Origin: Cyanobacteriota bacterium
GTDB taxonomy: Bacteria > Acidobacteriota > Vicinamibacteria > Vicinamibacterales > UBA2999
NCBI GenBank assembly: GCA_019752015.1
Contig: JAIEMQ010000063.1
Location: 1-46,385, forward strand
Length of the DNA stretch: 46,385 nucleotides
Direction of reading: 5' to 3'
Of the stretch, positions 1-10,600 are shown piece after piece. The position numbers and the translations under genes are program-made. The stretch's first letter is position 1; each line of letters opens with the position of its first letter. The notes beneath the pieces are model-generated. The model made no database searches. It had not been told where the DNA came from and saw only the letters and a program-made list of their open reading frames with translations.

Positions 1-72
1 GAGAGATCTCTCTCTCGTGATCCCATCTCGATTCATGCCGAGAGCCGAGCCGCAAACGCGCTTATTTTGGGA

Positions 73-2391
73 CTAGTACCGAATCGTCACTCCGCCAAGC
101 GCGCTGACGCCAGGCATGGGGTTATAAAAGCGTCTCGCCCCATCGTTCACCTGCGGCAGCGACGTGTAGGCTTTGTCGAACAGGTTGTTGATCGTGACGA
201 AGGGCGACACGCGCGCCCGGCTGCCGACACGCCAATCGTAACCGACGGTGGCGGTGGTGACCGTGTAGGGCTCGTTCGTGAACACGTTGGCATCATCCAC
301 GAAGTAGCGGCCCACCGACTTCACGTTGATGCTCGCGTTGGGTCCCCGCGCCGGTTGATATCGCAATTCCGCAAACACGTCGTGACGAGGAATGCCGGCC
401 AGGCGGCGGCCGCTGAGATCCTGGCCGAGCGCATTGAACCGGCTGAAGACGTAGTCGGAGTAGGTATAACTCACGGTTGCGGATAACGGCTTGGTTAGAC
501 GCAGCGAGGTGGCGAATTCGAGCCCCGTTTGTTTGACGGCAGCCGCGTTGAGCGACGCGGTGAAGGTGGTCCCGCCCGCGGGCCGCAGAATCTGCCGCGT
601 GACGATGAAGTCATCGATGTTCTGACGGAACAAGGCCGCTTCGAATGACACCCGCCGGCCGAATTCGCCTTTCACCCCGCCTTCGTAGCTGCGGTAAATC
701 ATCGGATTGAGCCCGACGTTGAGCACGAACTCGCCTTCCGTGAATGGGGAATTACGCAGCTGTTCGCTCACCGGCGCTTCGAGACCTTCACTGACGTTGC
801 CATAGACCGATAGAGCAGGCACCGGCCTGAACACGACGCCAAGCTTCGGCGTGAATCGTTCGAAGGTGCGCGTAAACACCGCGCCCGGCAGGCCGGGGCG
901 CATCAGGTCTTCGAAGCCGAAACTGATGCGGTCGAACCGGCCCCCAAGGTTGAGCAGCAGACGCGAGAACAGCGTCAGTTCGTCCTGGACATACAGGCCG
1001 ACGGTCTGCAAATTCTCCTCGAGAAGCTGCTGTGTGGCGCCCGTGACGCGGCTGAGGATCTCATTGCGCAACGGTGTGTTCTGATAATCGACGCCGAGCG
1101 TCAACCGGTGCTCGAGGCCGGCAAGCGGAGTCATATTCAGATAGCGCACATTCGCGCCGCGGTTGATGAAGAACTGGCCGTTCCGGATCGGACCTGACGT
1201 GGTGGCGTAAATCGGACGCGGCACGTAATAGCCTTTGAACTCGATCTGGTCGCGGCCGAACAGCGGCCTGGTATAGGTCACTCCCGTCCGGAATTCGTCG
1301 ATGCTGCCGCGAATGCCGCCCGTCGATACGAGCGCGGGATTTGGTTGTCGTGGATTGGCGGCGGCCTCGGCGGCCGTCAATGACCCTGGAATGAGCTGTT
1401 CGAGCTTTTCGTAACTGATGATCGTCGTCAGGCTGGCGCCGGAGTCCGTGGTGTAACGCAGTTTGCTGTGAAAGCCGGTCGAGCTGTATTCGGACAGTTC
1501 GCGATAGCCGCCCTGATCGGTCCGAAAAGCGCTGCCGAAGTAACTGAAATTCCCCTTCTGGCCGCTCAGTTTGAAATGCTCCTTGAAGAGGCCGAAGGCC
1601 CCGGCCGTCTGCTGAAACTGCACGAACGGGACGGGCGACCCTTCTTCGGTGATGAAGTTGATGACGCCGCCGGCCTGATTCCCGTACAGGGCCGAGGCTG
1701 GTCCGCGCACCACTTCCACGCGCTGGACCGACGCCAGGTCGACGTTGATGAAGTCCTGCGCCGAGCCGCCGGCATTGTTTTTCGGTACGCCGTCGACCAG
1801 GATTCTGACCCCTCGGGACCCGAACGTGTTCTGCGCGCCGGCGCCTCGGATGCTGGGGACGGCGCGGGTCGATCCGTCGAGGTGCACGCGCATGGCGACG
1901 CCCGGGACGCGCTTGAGGATCTCATTGACATTCGTCATCTGCTGTCCGCGAAGCACTTCCTGCGTGTCGACCACGCTCACCGCCGCCGGGATCTTGCCAA
2001 TCTCCTGATCGGCGCGGGTCCCGGTCACCACCACCGTTTCGAGCATGGCCGTCAGTTCGAGCGTGAAGTCCACGGCGAGCGGCGCCGTCCCAACCTGTAC
2101 CTGGTCGCGCGTGGTCGTGCGAAAGCCGTTCATTTCGGCGCGAACGCTGTAGGTCTGCGGAGCGATGTCTGCGAACCGGTAACGTCCGTCCAGATCACTG
2201 AAGACCGTGCGAACCTGCCGGCCCACGCTGTCGAGCAGCGTCACCGTGGCACCGGGCAAGACCGCGCCTTGCGGGTCACTGACCGTACCGGAGAGGGAGC
2301 CGGACCCTTGCGCGGCTGCCATCGCTCCCGTCGACAGAACGATCAACGTGCACAGAAGCATCGAACGCACACCAACATACCGATCGGTCAT
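73..2391 (-). CDS. TonB-dependent receptor with N-terminal carboxypeptidase-regulatory-like domain
   Basis: An outer-membrane TonB-dependent receptor of 772 residues. It has a signal peptide (hydrophobic run followed by AMAAAQ), then a carboxypeptidase-regulatory-like beta-sandwich (SGTVSDPQGAVLPGATV, about residues 30-110). A plug domain follows (GKIPAAVSVVDTQEVLRGQ to VEVVRGPASALYGNQAGGVI), then a beta-barrel ending in a terminal aromatic strand (GGVTIRY). The plug resembles the siderophore/cobalamin/metal type (IRGxG...LVDGVP) more than the Oar type of the other two receptors here, so it is probably a real importer of an iron, cobalamin or metal complex. The substrate cannot be read from sequence. 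An ATG at 2391 is preferred over the in-frame GTG at 2397 because GAGG lies 7 nt upstream of it. The gene diverges from the M48 protease gene. Confidence 0.9.
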   Translation of the reverse strand: MTDRYVGVRSMLLCTLIVLSTGAMAAAQGSGSLSGTVSDPQGAVLPGATVTLLDSVGRQVRTVFSDLDGRYRFADIAPQTYSVRAEMNGFRTTTRDQVQVGTAPLAVDFTLELTAMLETVVVTGTRADQEIGKIPAAVSVVDTQEVLRGQQMTNVNEILKRVPGVAMRVHLDGSTRAVPSIRGAGAQNTFGSRGVRILVDGVPKNNAGGSAQDFINVDLASVQRVEVVRGPASALYGNQAGGVINFITEEGSPVPFVQFQQTAGAFGLFKEHFKLSGQKGNFSYFGSAFRTDQGGYRELSEYSSTGFHSKLRYTTDSGASLTTIISYEKLEQLIPGSLTAAEAAANPRQPNPALVSTGGIRGSIDEFRTGVTYTRPLFGRDQIEFKGYYVPRPIYATTSGPIRNGQFFINRGANVRYLNMTPLAGLEHRLTLGVDYQNTPLRNEILSRVTGATQQLLEENLQTVGLYVQDELTLFSRLLLNLGGRFDRISFGFEDLMRPGLPGAVFTRTFERFTPKLGVVFRPVPALSVYGNVSEGLEAPVSEQLRNSPFTEGEFVLNVGLNPMIYRSYEGGVKGEFGRRVSFEAALFRQNIDDFIVTRQILRPAGGTTFTASLNAAAVKQTGLEFATSLRLTKPLSATVSYTYSDYVFSRFNALGQDLSGRRLAGIPRHDVFAELRYQPARGPNASINVKSVGRYFVDDANVFTNEPYTVTTATVGYDWRVGSRARVSPFVTINNLFDKAYTSLPQVNDGARRFYNPMPGVSALGGVTIRY

Positions 2392-2512
2392 GCACACACC
2401 TCATGTATAACCTACGTGGCGAACTGCCGGGACAAAATTAAAAGTCTTTCACAATTCTGGGCGCACGCGCCGGTTGAACGGCGGTGGCTGGCTTTTTGCT
2501 CGTCTCGACAGC

Positions 2513-3898
2513 ATGAGAACGAACATGTCGCGCGAACCGTTCATCGTGCTGGTACTGTTGAGTTTGCCGCTCCTCGCGATTTCGGGCCAGACGCCGGTCG
2601 ATGTGCATCGCAACAAGTACACGCCGGCTCAGGACGTGCAGCTCGGACGACAGGCCGCTGCGGAGGTCGAACAGCAACAGCCGATCCTGCGGGACGGCGA
2701 AATCGACGGCTACATCGACGCCCTCGGCGGGCGGCTGGTGGATGCGCTGCCACCCGAGCGGCGGAATCCGGAATTCCGTTATTCGTTTACGGTCCTCAAC
2801 CAGCAGGAACTCAACGCGTTTGCGTTGCCGGGCGGCCCGATCTACGTTTACAGGGGCATGCTCGAGGCGTCGAACACGGAAGGGGAAGCGGCCGGCGTCG
2901 TGGCCCACGAGCTGAGCCACATCGTGCTGCGACACGGCACGGCGCAGGCCACCGCCGCAAGCAAGTTCCAAATCGGCCAGGTCGCGGGGCAGATTCTGGG
3001 CTCCATCGTCGGCGGATCGACCGGAGCGATTATCGCACAGGGATCCGGGTTCGGCCTCGGCACCTACTTTCTGAAATACAGCCGTGAGTTCGAGCGCGAG
3101 TCCGATCTCCTCGGGGCGCAGATCCTGGCGCGGGCGGGCTACGATCCGCGTGAGATGGCCCAGATGTTCCGGACACTCGAGGCGCAGGGCGGGAGCCGCG
3201 CGCCCGAGTGGATGAGCACGCATCCCAATCCGGGCAACCGTTACGAAACGATCAATCGTGAGGCGGCGTTGCTTCGCGTCGAGACGACGCCGCGCCGTTC
3301 GACCGCGTTCTCCTCCATCCAGGCCAGACTGCGGTCGATTCCTGGGGCAAGATCGACGCCGCAGCAGACACGGCCCGTGAGCACGGGCGGCCGCCGCCGC
3401 AACAGCGCCGGTCGAAGTGTCGAGCTGCCGTCCTCACAATATCGGACGGTCCAGGCCGACATCGTTAGTGTGGCAGTCCCGGCCAACTGGCAGCAGGACA
3501 GCACGGATGCCCACCTGACGTTCACGCCGGCCGGCGCCGTCTACCAAGGCAACGGTGTGTCCGCGTTTACGCACGGGATCCAGGTCGGGACCATCAGCAC
3601 GCAGTCGCGCGATCTGGCGAGCGCGACCGAGGAGGTCGTACGGCTGTTCAATCGATCCAACCCCGGCGCGCGATCGAGCGGGAGCCGCCGCGACACTCTG
3701 GCAGGACGGCCTGCCTTGCGCACCGAACTGACCAATGTCTCAGAGGTGACTGGTCAACCGGAGCTGGTGACGCTGTCCACGGCGCAGCTGCGCGACGGCA
3801 CCCTGCTCTACCTGATCGCGACCGCTCCACAAGCGGAATTGCGCACCTATGAGAGCGTGTTCCAGCGCGTGCGCCAGTCGCTGCAGATCAACGACTGA
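2513..3898 (+). CDS. M48 family zinc metalloprotease (BepA/Ste24-like), secreted
   Basis: A 461-residue exported zinc protease. A hydrophobic N-terminal segment (IVLVLLSLPLLAIS) is followed by an M48 catalytic domain. The zinc-binding HELSH motif is at about residues 132-136, and the downstream SREFERESDLLGAQ helix carries the third (Glu) ligand and the conserved Asp. After the protease domain there is a basic, Ser/Arg-rich linker (about 270-310) and a C-terminal domain of about 150 residues with no motif I can name. The family includes periplasmic BepA-type proteases that control outer-membrane protein assembly, and the position among TonB receptors fits that role, but this is inference. An in-frame TTG lies upstream at 2474. 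The ATG codons at 2513 or 2525 sit directly before the signal segment and are more likely; no clear Shine-Dalgarno decides between them. Confidence 0.85.
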   Translation: MRTNMSREPFIVLVLLSLPLLAISGQTPVDVHRNKYTPAQDVQLGRQAAAEVEQQQPILRDGEIDGYIDALGGRLVDALPPERRNPEFRYSFTVLNQQELNAFALPGGPIYVYRGMLEASNTEGEAAGVVAHELSHIVLRHGTAQATAASKFQIGQVAGQILGSIVGGSTGAIIAQGSGFGLGTYFLKYSREFERESDLLGAQILARAGYDPREMAQMFRTLEAQGGSRAPEWMSTHPNPGNRYETINREAALLRVETTPRRSTAFSSIQARLRSIPGARSTPQQTRPVSTGGRRRNSAGRSVELPSSQYRTVQADIVSVAVPANWQQDSTDAHLTFTPAGAVYQGNGVSAFTHGIQVGTISTQSRDLASATEEVVRLFNRSNPGARSSGSRRDTLAGRPALRTELTNVSEVTGQPELVTLSTAQLRDGTLLYLIATAPQAELRTYESVFQRVRQSLQIND

Positions 3899-3951
3899 CG
3901 CAGGGCGAGATATGGCCTGTAGGCACTAACATGTTTGGAAAGGATTTACCC

Positions 3952-4554
3952 ATGTCAACCGTTCGCGGACACGTATTGTCGATCGTCGTACTGGGCCTGG
4001 CTGCGGGCATACTCGGTGGCGGCATCAAGCTGGTCGCCCAACCCGCTACTGGCGAGCGGTTCCGCGCCTTCGCCATCAACATGGATGCCATGGCCGGCTG
4101 GACAGGCGCTCAAGCCGTTGAAATCGTCGTCGATCGGTGGTCGACGGAAGCAGAGGCCACGAGATTGCTCGAGGTGTTGCAGCGCGAAGGTCCGCAGAAA
4201 TTGCTCGACGCGCTGCAGTCGATCCCCCGGCTCGGGTACATCCGGACGCCCGATACCATTGGATACGAGCTGCACTTCGCCCGCAAGACGGCAGGCGAGG
4301 ACGGCGGTGAACACATCGTGATCGCCACCGATCGCTACGTCAGCTTCTGGGAAGCGCGCAATCAGCCGCGGACGATTGATTATCCGTTCACGGTGATTGA
4401 GATTCACATGAACCGGGACGGCACCGGGGAGGGGAAGATGTCAATCGCGACGAAGATCACCGCGGATCCCAAGCGGCAAACCGTTGTGCTGGAGAACTAC
4501 GGCACGCAGCCCGTTCGTCTCAACAACATCCGGCGCGAGGCGAAGGGTCGATAA
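3952..4554 (+). CDS. Conserved hypothetical secreted protein
   Basis: A 200-residue protein with an N-terminal hydrophobic segment (VLSIVVLGLAAGILGGGIKL) that acts as a signal or membrane anchor. The mature part is mixed alpha/beta, with a helical stretch STEAEATRLLEVLQREGPQ and a beta-rich C-terminal half. I do not recognise a named domain, though similar proteins (signal segment, 'WSTEAE..LL', 'GYI..PDTIGYEL.FAR') are familiar as conserved hypotheticals in Acidobacteriota. The ATG at 3952 is chosen because GGAAAGGA lies 7 nt upstream; an ATG at 3931 in the same frame lacks a site. It sits between the protease and TonB receptor genes on the same strand. Function unknown. Confidence 0.7.
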   Translation: MSTVRGHVLSIVVLGLAAGILGGGIKLVAQPATGERFRAFAINMDAMAGWTGAQAVEIVVDRWSTEAEATRLLEVLQREGPQKLLDALQSIPRLGYIRTPDTIGYELHFARKTAGEDGGEHIVIATDRYVSFWEARNQPRTIDYPFTVIEIHMNRDGTGEGKMSIATKITADPKRQTVVLENYGTQPVRLNNIRREAKGR

Positions 4555-4714
4555 ACACCTTTGTCGAGATCGCCCAGTGAGTGTGCAATAGCGTTCTTTG
4601 ATGTCAGGCATTTCCCCAGCAACCAAGTAGAACCGGGACGATTTATTAACAAATTTTAATCCTCTCCGATGAACGGTGTGCGAAGCTGTGTGCCCACGTC
4701 GCAGGAGAGACTCA

Positions 4715-7534
4715 TTGACCATTTCCGTCCGGGCACGAGTGTGTAGGGCGATTGTCGTTGCCATGGTTGGCATCACCGCGCTGCCGTGGTCGGCAACGCT
4801 GCAGGCGCAGGCCGGCACGGCCGCGATCGAAGGCACGGTAACGGACGCCACCGGCGCAGCGCTCCCGGGTACGTCCGTCGTCATCACGCACGAGGAATCG
4901 GGCATCACTCGCACGATCACGACGGGCGCCGACGGCCGGTTTCAAACCCCCGCGCTGCGGCCCGGCCGCTATACGGTGACGAGCGAATTGGCGGGCTTCG
5001 CACCCGCGACGCAGACCGGCGTCATGCTCACCGTCGGCAGCACGTCCCGCGTCACATTGACGATGAGTCTGGCCGGACGTACTGAAGCGATTACCGTCAC
5101 TGGCCAGGCGCCATTGATCGATACCGCCACGGCAGAAGTGGGCATCACGGTCACCACCCCGCAAATCGCGAACTTGCCGCTCAACAGCCGCGAGTTTCTT
5201 GATCTCGCGAACCTGGCCGGCGCGGCGAAGCCGGATGTTTTTCGGCCTTATAACGACGTTCAGGTCGGCGCCATGTCGGGACGCATGACGAACGTATCGG
5301 TCGACGGCATGGACAACAATCGCGAGTTGAACGGTGACCCCAACGTTCGCTTCAGTCTCGATGCCGTGCAGGAATTCAAAGTCGTGACCAACGGGTTCAT
5401 GCCGGAGTTTGGCCGGGCGAGCGGCGGGCTGGTGAACGTCGTCACCAAGTCCGGAACCAACAACATCGACGGCACCGCGTTCGGCTACTTTCGCGATCGG
5501 TCACTCAATGCGCGCAACGCTTTTGAAGTTGAACGAGCACCGTTCAGCCGCCAGCAGAGCGGCGTAGCCGTTGGCGGCCCCATCGTCAAGAACCGCGCGC
5601 ACTTCTTCGGGAATTTCGAAGGTCATCGGATCAACACGCAGAAATTCGTGAATACACGCGGCGCGTTTCCGGCGTTCGAACGGACCATCGAGCAGGGCAA
5701 TCGCAATTATCTCGGCAGCGGCAAGGTCGACGTGCAGCTCAACAGCCGGCACTCATTGACCGGCCGCTATTCGCGGCACCGGACGCGGACGCCCAGTGAG
5801 AACGGGGGCGGTGCGGTGACGGCCGAAGCCGCGTACAGCCGCGAGGGCGAGGAACAATCGGCCATGGCGGCGCACACGTGGGTGATGTCGGCGCGTGCGC
5901 TGAACGAGGCGCGCGCACAATATTCGACGTATATGTTCGCGGAGCAGAACAACAGCAGCGAGGTGGGCGTCGACCGCGGCGGGCTGCTGCTGACCGGCAA
6001 CGGCGGTGGCTGCTGCGATGCCGGGGCGACGGAGCGCTATTTCGAGTTCCGCGACGATTTATCCTATCAAGCCACTGGCGCCGGCGGCGAACACCGGGTG
6101 AAGGCCGGCGTGTCGTGGAAGCGCGTGCAGCATGGCGGTTTCGACAATGCCTACAAGGTCGGCCAGTTCGTCTTCGATACCGCCGCCGAATTCGACAGCA
6201 CCAATCCGGCGACGTATCCGAGCCAGTTCCGAATCGGCGTCGGTACCGGCCGTGTCGAGGCCGTCAACCAGCTGATCGGCGCCTACGTGCAAGACAGCCT
6301 GAAAGCCACCGAGAAACTAACGATCAATTACGGTGTCCGCTATGACGTCGAAGTCGGCGCGGTAAACCCCGGCGGCGCGCCTGGCACACGCTCGCTGGTC
6401 GATGCATCGCGGCGCCGGACCGATACGAACAACTGGGCGCCACGTGTGCAGTTCACGTACGATCTCGGCGGCGATGGCGCCACGGTGCTTCGCGGCGGCT
6501 ACGGGATTTTCTACGATCAAATCCTGATGGGCCTGCGCACCAGCGAGCTGCGCACCGACGGTCAGACCTATAACATCGCAACCATCACCGATCCCAACCG
6601 GTTGCGCAATTTCCCGAACGTGGCCGCCACGCTCGGCGGCTTGTCGGCGGCGCAGTTCCTGTCGGCAGCGCCCCCTGACGTCACCATCATCGGCAACGAC
6701 ATTGCCACGCCGTACAGCCGGCAGCTGACAGTCGGAATGAGCCGGCAGATCGGCGCGGTGTTCGTGGCGAGTGCGGAGTATCTCCGCGTCGATGGCCGCG
6801 ATGAAATCGTCCTCGTCGATCGCAATCCGCCGGTGCCACCGGCGTTCGCCAGGACCAACACCGCGTTCCGGCGCATCCGGGTGTATGAGAGTCTCGGCCG
6901 ATCGCAGTACGACGGCATGTACTTGCGCCTCGACAAGCGATTCGACGGCCGCTGGCAGATGCTCGCCACCTACAACCTCGCGCGCGGCCTGGCCACGGCC
7001 GACTCGCCGTTCAGCATCGTGTCGGATCCATTCAACATCGACGCGGATTATGGTCCGAGCTCGTACGTGCAACGCCATCGCGTATCGTGGAGCGGCGTAT
7101 TCGTGTTGCCGCTTGACATGCGGCTGGGCAGCATCCTGACGTGGGCATCGCCGCTGCCGTACAACATCACCGCGGGTCTGGACATCAACCGCGACTTGAA
7201 CAACATCGACCGTCCGTCAGGTGTCCGGCGGAATGCCGGTGGTGAGGCCTCTGACATCGCGTCGATCAATGCCTGGCGATCCAGCAACGGACTGGCGGCC
7301 GTGACCGCCGATGATCTCAACGGCGCCAACTATTTCAACTGGGACGTCAGAGTCAGCCGCAGTTTCAACCTTGGTGGTCAGGCGCGGCTCGAGGCCATGC
7401 TGGAAGCGTTCAATCTGACCAACCGGGCGAACTACATTCGATTCGTCACCAATGCGCGGCTGGCCAGCCTCGGACAGCCCACGGTGGCCGGCGAGCCGCG
7501 CCAGGTGCAGCTCGGGCTGCGGTTCACCTTCTGA
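4715..7534 (+). CDS. Oar-like TonB-dependent receptor
   Basis: A 939-residue outer-membrane protein with signal peptide (ITALPWSATLQAQA), an N-terminal carboxypeptidase-regulatory-like domain (AAIEGTVTDATGAALPGTSV), a plug (LPLNSREFLDLANLAG ... VSVDGMDNNRELNGDPNVR ... VQEFKVVTNGFMPEFGRASG) and a long beta-barrel ending in VQLGLRFTF. This plug form (FDGVD..., EFKV.TN.Y.AEFGR.SG) is the Oar/SusC-like group that is greatly expanded in Acidobacteriota. Substrates are usually peptides or oligosaccharides but cannot be assigned here. The likely start is TTG at 4715, which has AGGAG 7 nt upstream (4703-4707); an earlier in-frame GTG at 4676 lacks a comparable site. The preceding 160 nt contain an AT-rich stretch (about 4641-4665) that could hold the promoter. 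Confidence 0.9.
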   Translation: MTISVRARVCRAIVVAMVGITALPWSATLQAQAGTAAIEGTVTDATGAALPGTSVVITHEESGITRTITTGADGRFQTPALRPGRYTVTSELAGFAPATQTGVMLTVGSTSRVTLTMSLAGRTEAITVTGQAPLIDTATAEVGITVTTPQIANLPLNSREFLDLANLAGAAKPDVFRPYNDVQVGAMSGRMTNVSVDGMDNNRELNGDPNVRFSLDAVQEFKVVTNGFMPEFGRASGGLVNVVTKSGTNNIDGTAFGYFRDRSLNARNAFEVERAPFSRQQSGVAVGGPIVKNRAHFFGNFEGHRINTQKFVNTRGAFPAFERTIEQGNRNYLGSGKVDVQLNSRHSLTGRYSRHRTRTPSENGGGAVTAEAAYSREGEEQSAMAAHTWVMSARALNEARAQYSTYMFAEQNNSSEVGVDRGGLLLTGNGGGCCDAGATERYFEFRDDLSYQATGAGGEHRVKAGVSWKRVQHGGFDNAYKVGQFVFDTAAEFDSTNPATYPSQFRIGVGTGRVEAVNQLIGAYVQDSLKATEKLTINYGVRYDVEVGAVNPGGAPGTRSLVDASRRRTDTNNWAPRVQFTYDLGGDGATVLRGGYGIFYDQILMGLRTSELRTDGQTYNIATITDPNRLRNFPNVAATLGGLSAAQFLSAAPPDVTIIGNDIATPYSRQLTVGMSRQIGAVFVASAEYLRVDGRDEIVLVDRNPPVPPAFARTNTAFRRIRVYESLGRSQYDGMYLRLDKRFDGRWQMLATYNLARGLATADSPFSIVSDPFNIDADYGPSSYVQRHRVSWSGVFVLPLDMRLGSILTWASPLPYNITAGLDINRDLNNIDRPSGVRRNAGGEASDIASINAWRSSNGLAAVTADDLNGANYFNWDVRVSRSFNLGGQARLEAMLEAFNLTNRANYIRFVTNARLASLGQPTVAGEPRQVQLGLRFTF

Positions 7535-7621
7535 CAGATGCGCCGGCGTGCGCGCGCCGGTTTCGTGTGTGGTTGTAAATGAAGTCGGAATTCGCGTTAC
7601 GAATGGCACAGGAGTGCAGGC

Positions 7622-10600
7622 ATGACGACAAGGATCGCCGTGTTCACGTTCGCCTTCATCTGCGGTATCGCCTCTCACGGGTCCGGTCAAAGTCAGACGA
7701 CCGGAGCGATCTCCGGTTTTGTCGAAGACGCCACGCGGGGCATGTTGCCGGGCGCCGTCGTGACCGCGCAACATCAGGGCACGGGCCTGACGCGCACGAC
7801 GGTCGCCACTGAAACCGGCAGCTATGCCCTGCTGTTGCTGCCGCCGGGCAAGTACGCGGTGTCGTTCTCGCTGGACGGATTCCAGTCGCGCAACTATCGC
7901 GAGATCACCGTCAATGCGACCGAACGAGTTTCCCTGAACGTCACGCTGAGCCTCGCCGAGGTCACGACCAGCGTCGATGTGTCGGCGGTGGCGCCACTGG
8001 TGCAGGCGGAGACGACGGCCCTCGGCCGCGTCATCGACGAGCGCATGATCGCCAGTCTGCCGCTGTCGACCAAGAACTACACGCAGTTGCTCGCCTTGTC
8101 GCCGGGCGCGGCCGCCTCCGTGGCGGACACCGCGGCGCTTGGCCGCGGCAGCATCAACATCAGCTCCAGCGGCGCCCGCGTGGTGGCGAACAGCTTCACG
8201 CTGGACGGCGTCGACGCCAATAACATTCATCAGAACCTGGCCAGCGAAAACACCGTGGGGTCCAACGGCGCGCCGGTGCCTTCGACCGAGGTGATTCAGG
8301 AGTTCAAAGTACAGACGAGCCAATACGATGCGCAGAGCGGGCGCAATGGCGGCGCGAGCATCAATGTCGTGACCCGGACCGGCACCAACCAGTTTCGCGG
8401 AGTGGCCTATTGGAACGCCCGCCGGGATGCCTGGAACGCGAACACGTTCTTCTTCAACAAGACAGGAACGCCGCGCCCCGTGCTGCGGCAGAATCAAGGC
8501 GGCGCGACGCTCGGCGGACCACTGCGCCGCGACAAGACGTTCTTTTTCTTCGGTTATCAGGGCACCCGTCAGGTGAATGGCGCCTCGCTGGCGACCAGCC
8601 AGCGATCATTGGTCCTGCCGCCGCTGTCCGACGTGCGGACGGCGCAGGCCCTCGGCAGCATCTTTGGCGGCCAGTCAGGACGCAACGGCGGTGTGGCGAT
8701 CGCACCCGACGGATCCAATATCAATCCGGTGGCGCTGGCGCTGCTGAACTACAAATTGCCGAACGGTCAGTACCTGATCCCAAGTCCGCAACGCGCCGGC
8801 GCCGGCGTGAACTACAGCGTGTCGATTCCGGCGTTGTTCGAGGAAGCGCAGGCCACCGTCAATCTCGATCACAACATTTCGTCGGCGAACCGGGTCTCGC
8901 TCAGAATCTTTGGCGCCAACACGCCGCAAACGCGGCCGTTCTCACAGGGGCTCAATACGCCCGGGTTCGAAAGCCGGCAGGATTTGAAGAACCGGAACAT
9001 CGCGCTGACGAACGTCTGGATATTCGGTTCCCGCACCTTGAATGAAATCCGCGTCGGGCGCGCCCGGCCCACCGGCGAGATTACCGGAACCGCCGGGCCG
9101 TTTCTGCAGGATATCGGCATGACCCGTGTCAACGCGCAAACCATTCCGCAGATTCCAGGCATTACCGTGTCGGGACAGTTTGCGCTCGGGTACGGTGGCA
9201 GCTCACCGCAGACCGTGTCCCCGACCATTTGGACGCTGCAGGACACCCTGTCGTTGACGAGAAGCTCGCATACGATTCGCATCGGCGCGGAGTATCGGAA
9301 ATATCAGACGTATCAGTCGGAGCCGATTTTTCGCGGCAGTCTCAATTTTCTCTCCTTTCCCGACTTTCTGCTGGGCCTGCCGGGAGGACCTGACGGGAAC
9401 GGGACATCGGTCAGCAACATCCAGAGCGCGAATCTTGCATCCGGCGTGGACGGCCGTGATTACCGGGCCTTCGACGCCTCGGCCTTCGTTCAAGACGACT
9501 GGCGGATCTCGCCGCGGCTCACGGCCAATCTGGGGCTGCGCTACGACTTCATGCAATTTCAGTCGGACCGATCGGGGACGACCGGCAACTTCGATCCCCG
9601 TCTTTATCAGCCACCGCCGCCCGGCGGACAGACCAGCGCCGGGTTCGTCCTGCCGCAGGAGGCCCCGAATCCTTTCAACCTGCCGGTCGTGAACAGCAGC
9701 CTGGTGGATCGGAATCCCGCCAGGAATTTTGCGCCGCGCGTCGGCGTGGCCTACCGGCTCTTCGAACGCAAGTCCGTCGTCCTGCGCGGCGGTTACGGAA
9801 TTTTTTACGAGCGTATTTCCAACCAGATGATCCTGCAGGCTGGAAACACGCCGAACTTCCGCACCAGCATGTCGGCGACCGGCGTCGACGCAGCGTATGC
9901 GTCTTTTCAGCGGCCCTTCCTCGACATCCCGCCAATCGAAGCGCATCCACGATTGCCGGTGCTGTATGCCCCGCCGTACTCGCCGACGCGTCCGTTGCTG
10001 GGCGGTTCGCCGCTCGACCCGCTGCTTTCGACACCTCGTCTCCAGCAGTACAGTTTCAATGTTCAGGCCGAGCTCATGGCCAACATGCTGCTGGAAGTCG
10101 GATACGTCGGGTCGAGAGGATCGTACTTGCCGGTGAAGATCCAGATCAATCAGGCGCTGCTGGCGAGCCCGGAAAGGCCGGTCAACGGCATCACCGCCAA
10201 TACCGCGGCTAACGCCGTCGAACGCGTTCCGTTCATCGGCTATTCGCCGAACGGGCTCGGGCAGAATCAAAACTCGAGCTCGTCCCGATACAACTCGCTG
10301 CAGACAAGCGTGACGAAGCGACTGAGCCGCGGACTGCAGTTCCTGGCGTCGTATACTTTCGCCAGAAGCGTCGACAACAGTTCCGGTTCCTTCGGACAGA
10401 CGCTGGCGACCATGAGCGGCGACCAGCGCGACATGGCGCAGGCCTGGGGGCCGTCCGATTTCGACCGCCGGCACCGTTTCGTGTTCTCGTTTGCGTACGA
10501 GATCCCCGAATGGGGCGGCCGATGGAGCGACACGGCGTTTGGACGCAAATTTTTCAGCGGCTGGCAGTTCAGCGGCGTGGCGCTGACGCAGGGCGGAACA

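Noticed and set aside
1-12. GAGAGATCTCTC palindrome at the left edge as an attachment or IS end
   Set aside because: Too short, with no repeat partner or transposase nearby; it lies about 60 nt past the TonB receptor stop and may be chance.
2405-2440. Promoter for the first TonB receptor (TTATAC)
   Set aside because: The hexamer is too close to the ribosome-binding site and has no acceptable -35 at the right distance.
1468-3087. Long plus-strand frame opposite the first TonB receptor
   Set aside because: His/Arg-rich composition typical of an antisense shadow; both real genes (receptor and M48 protease) explain the region.
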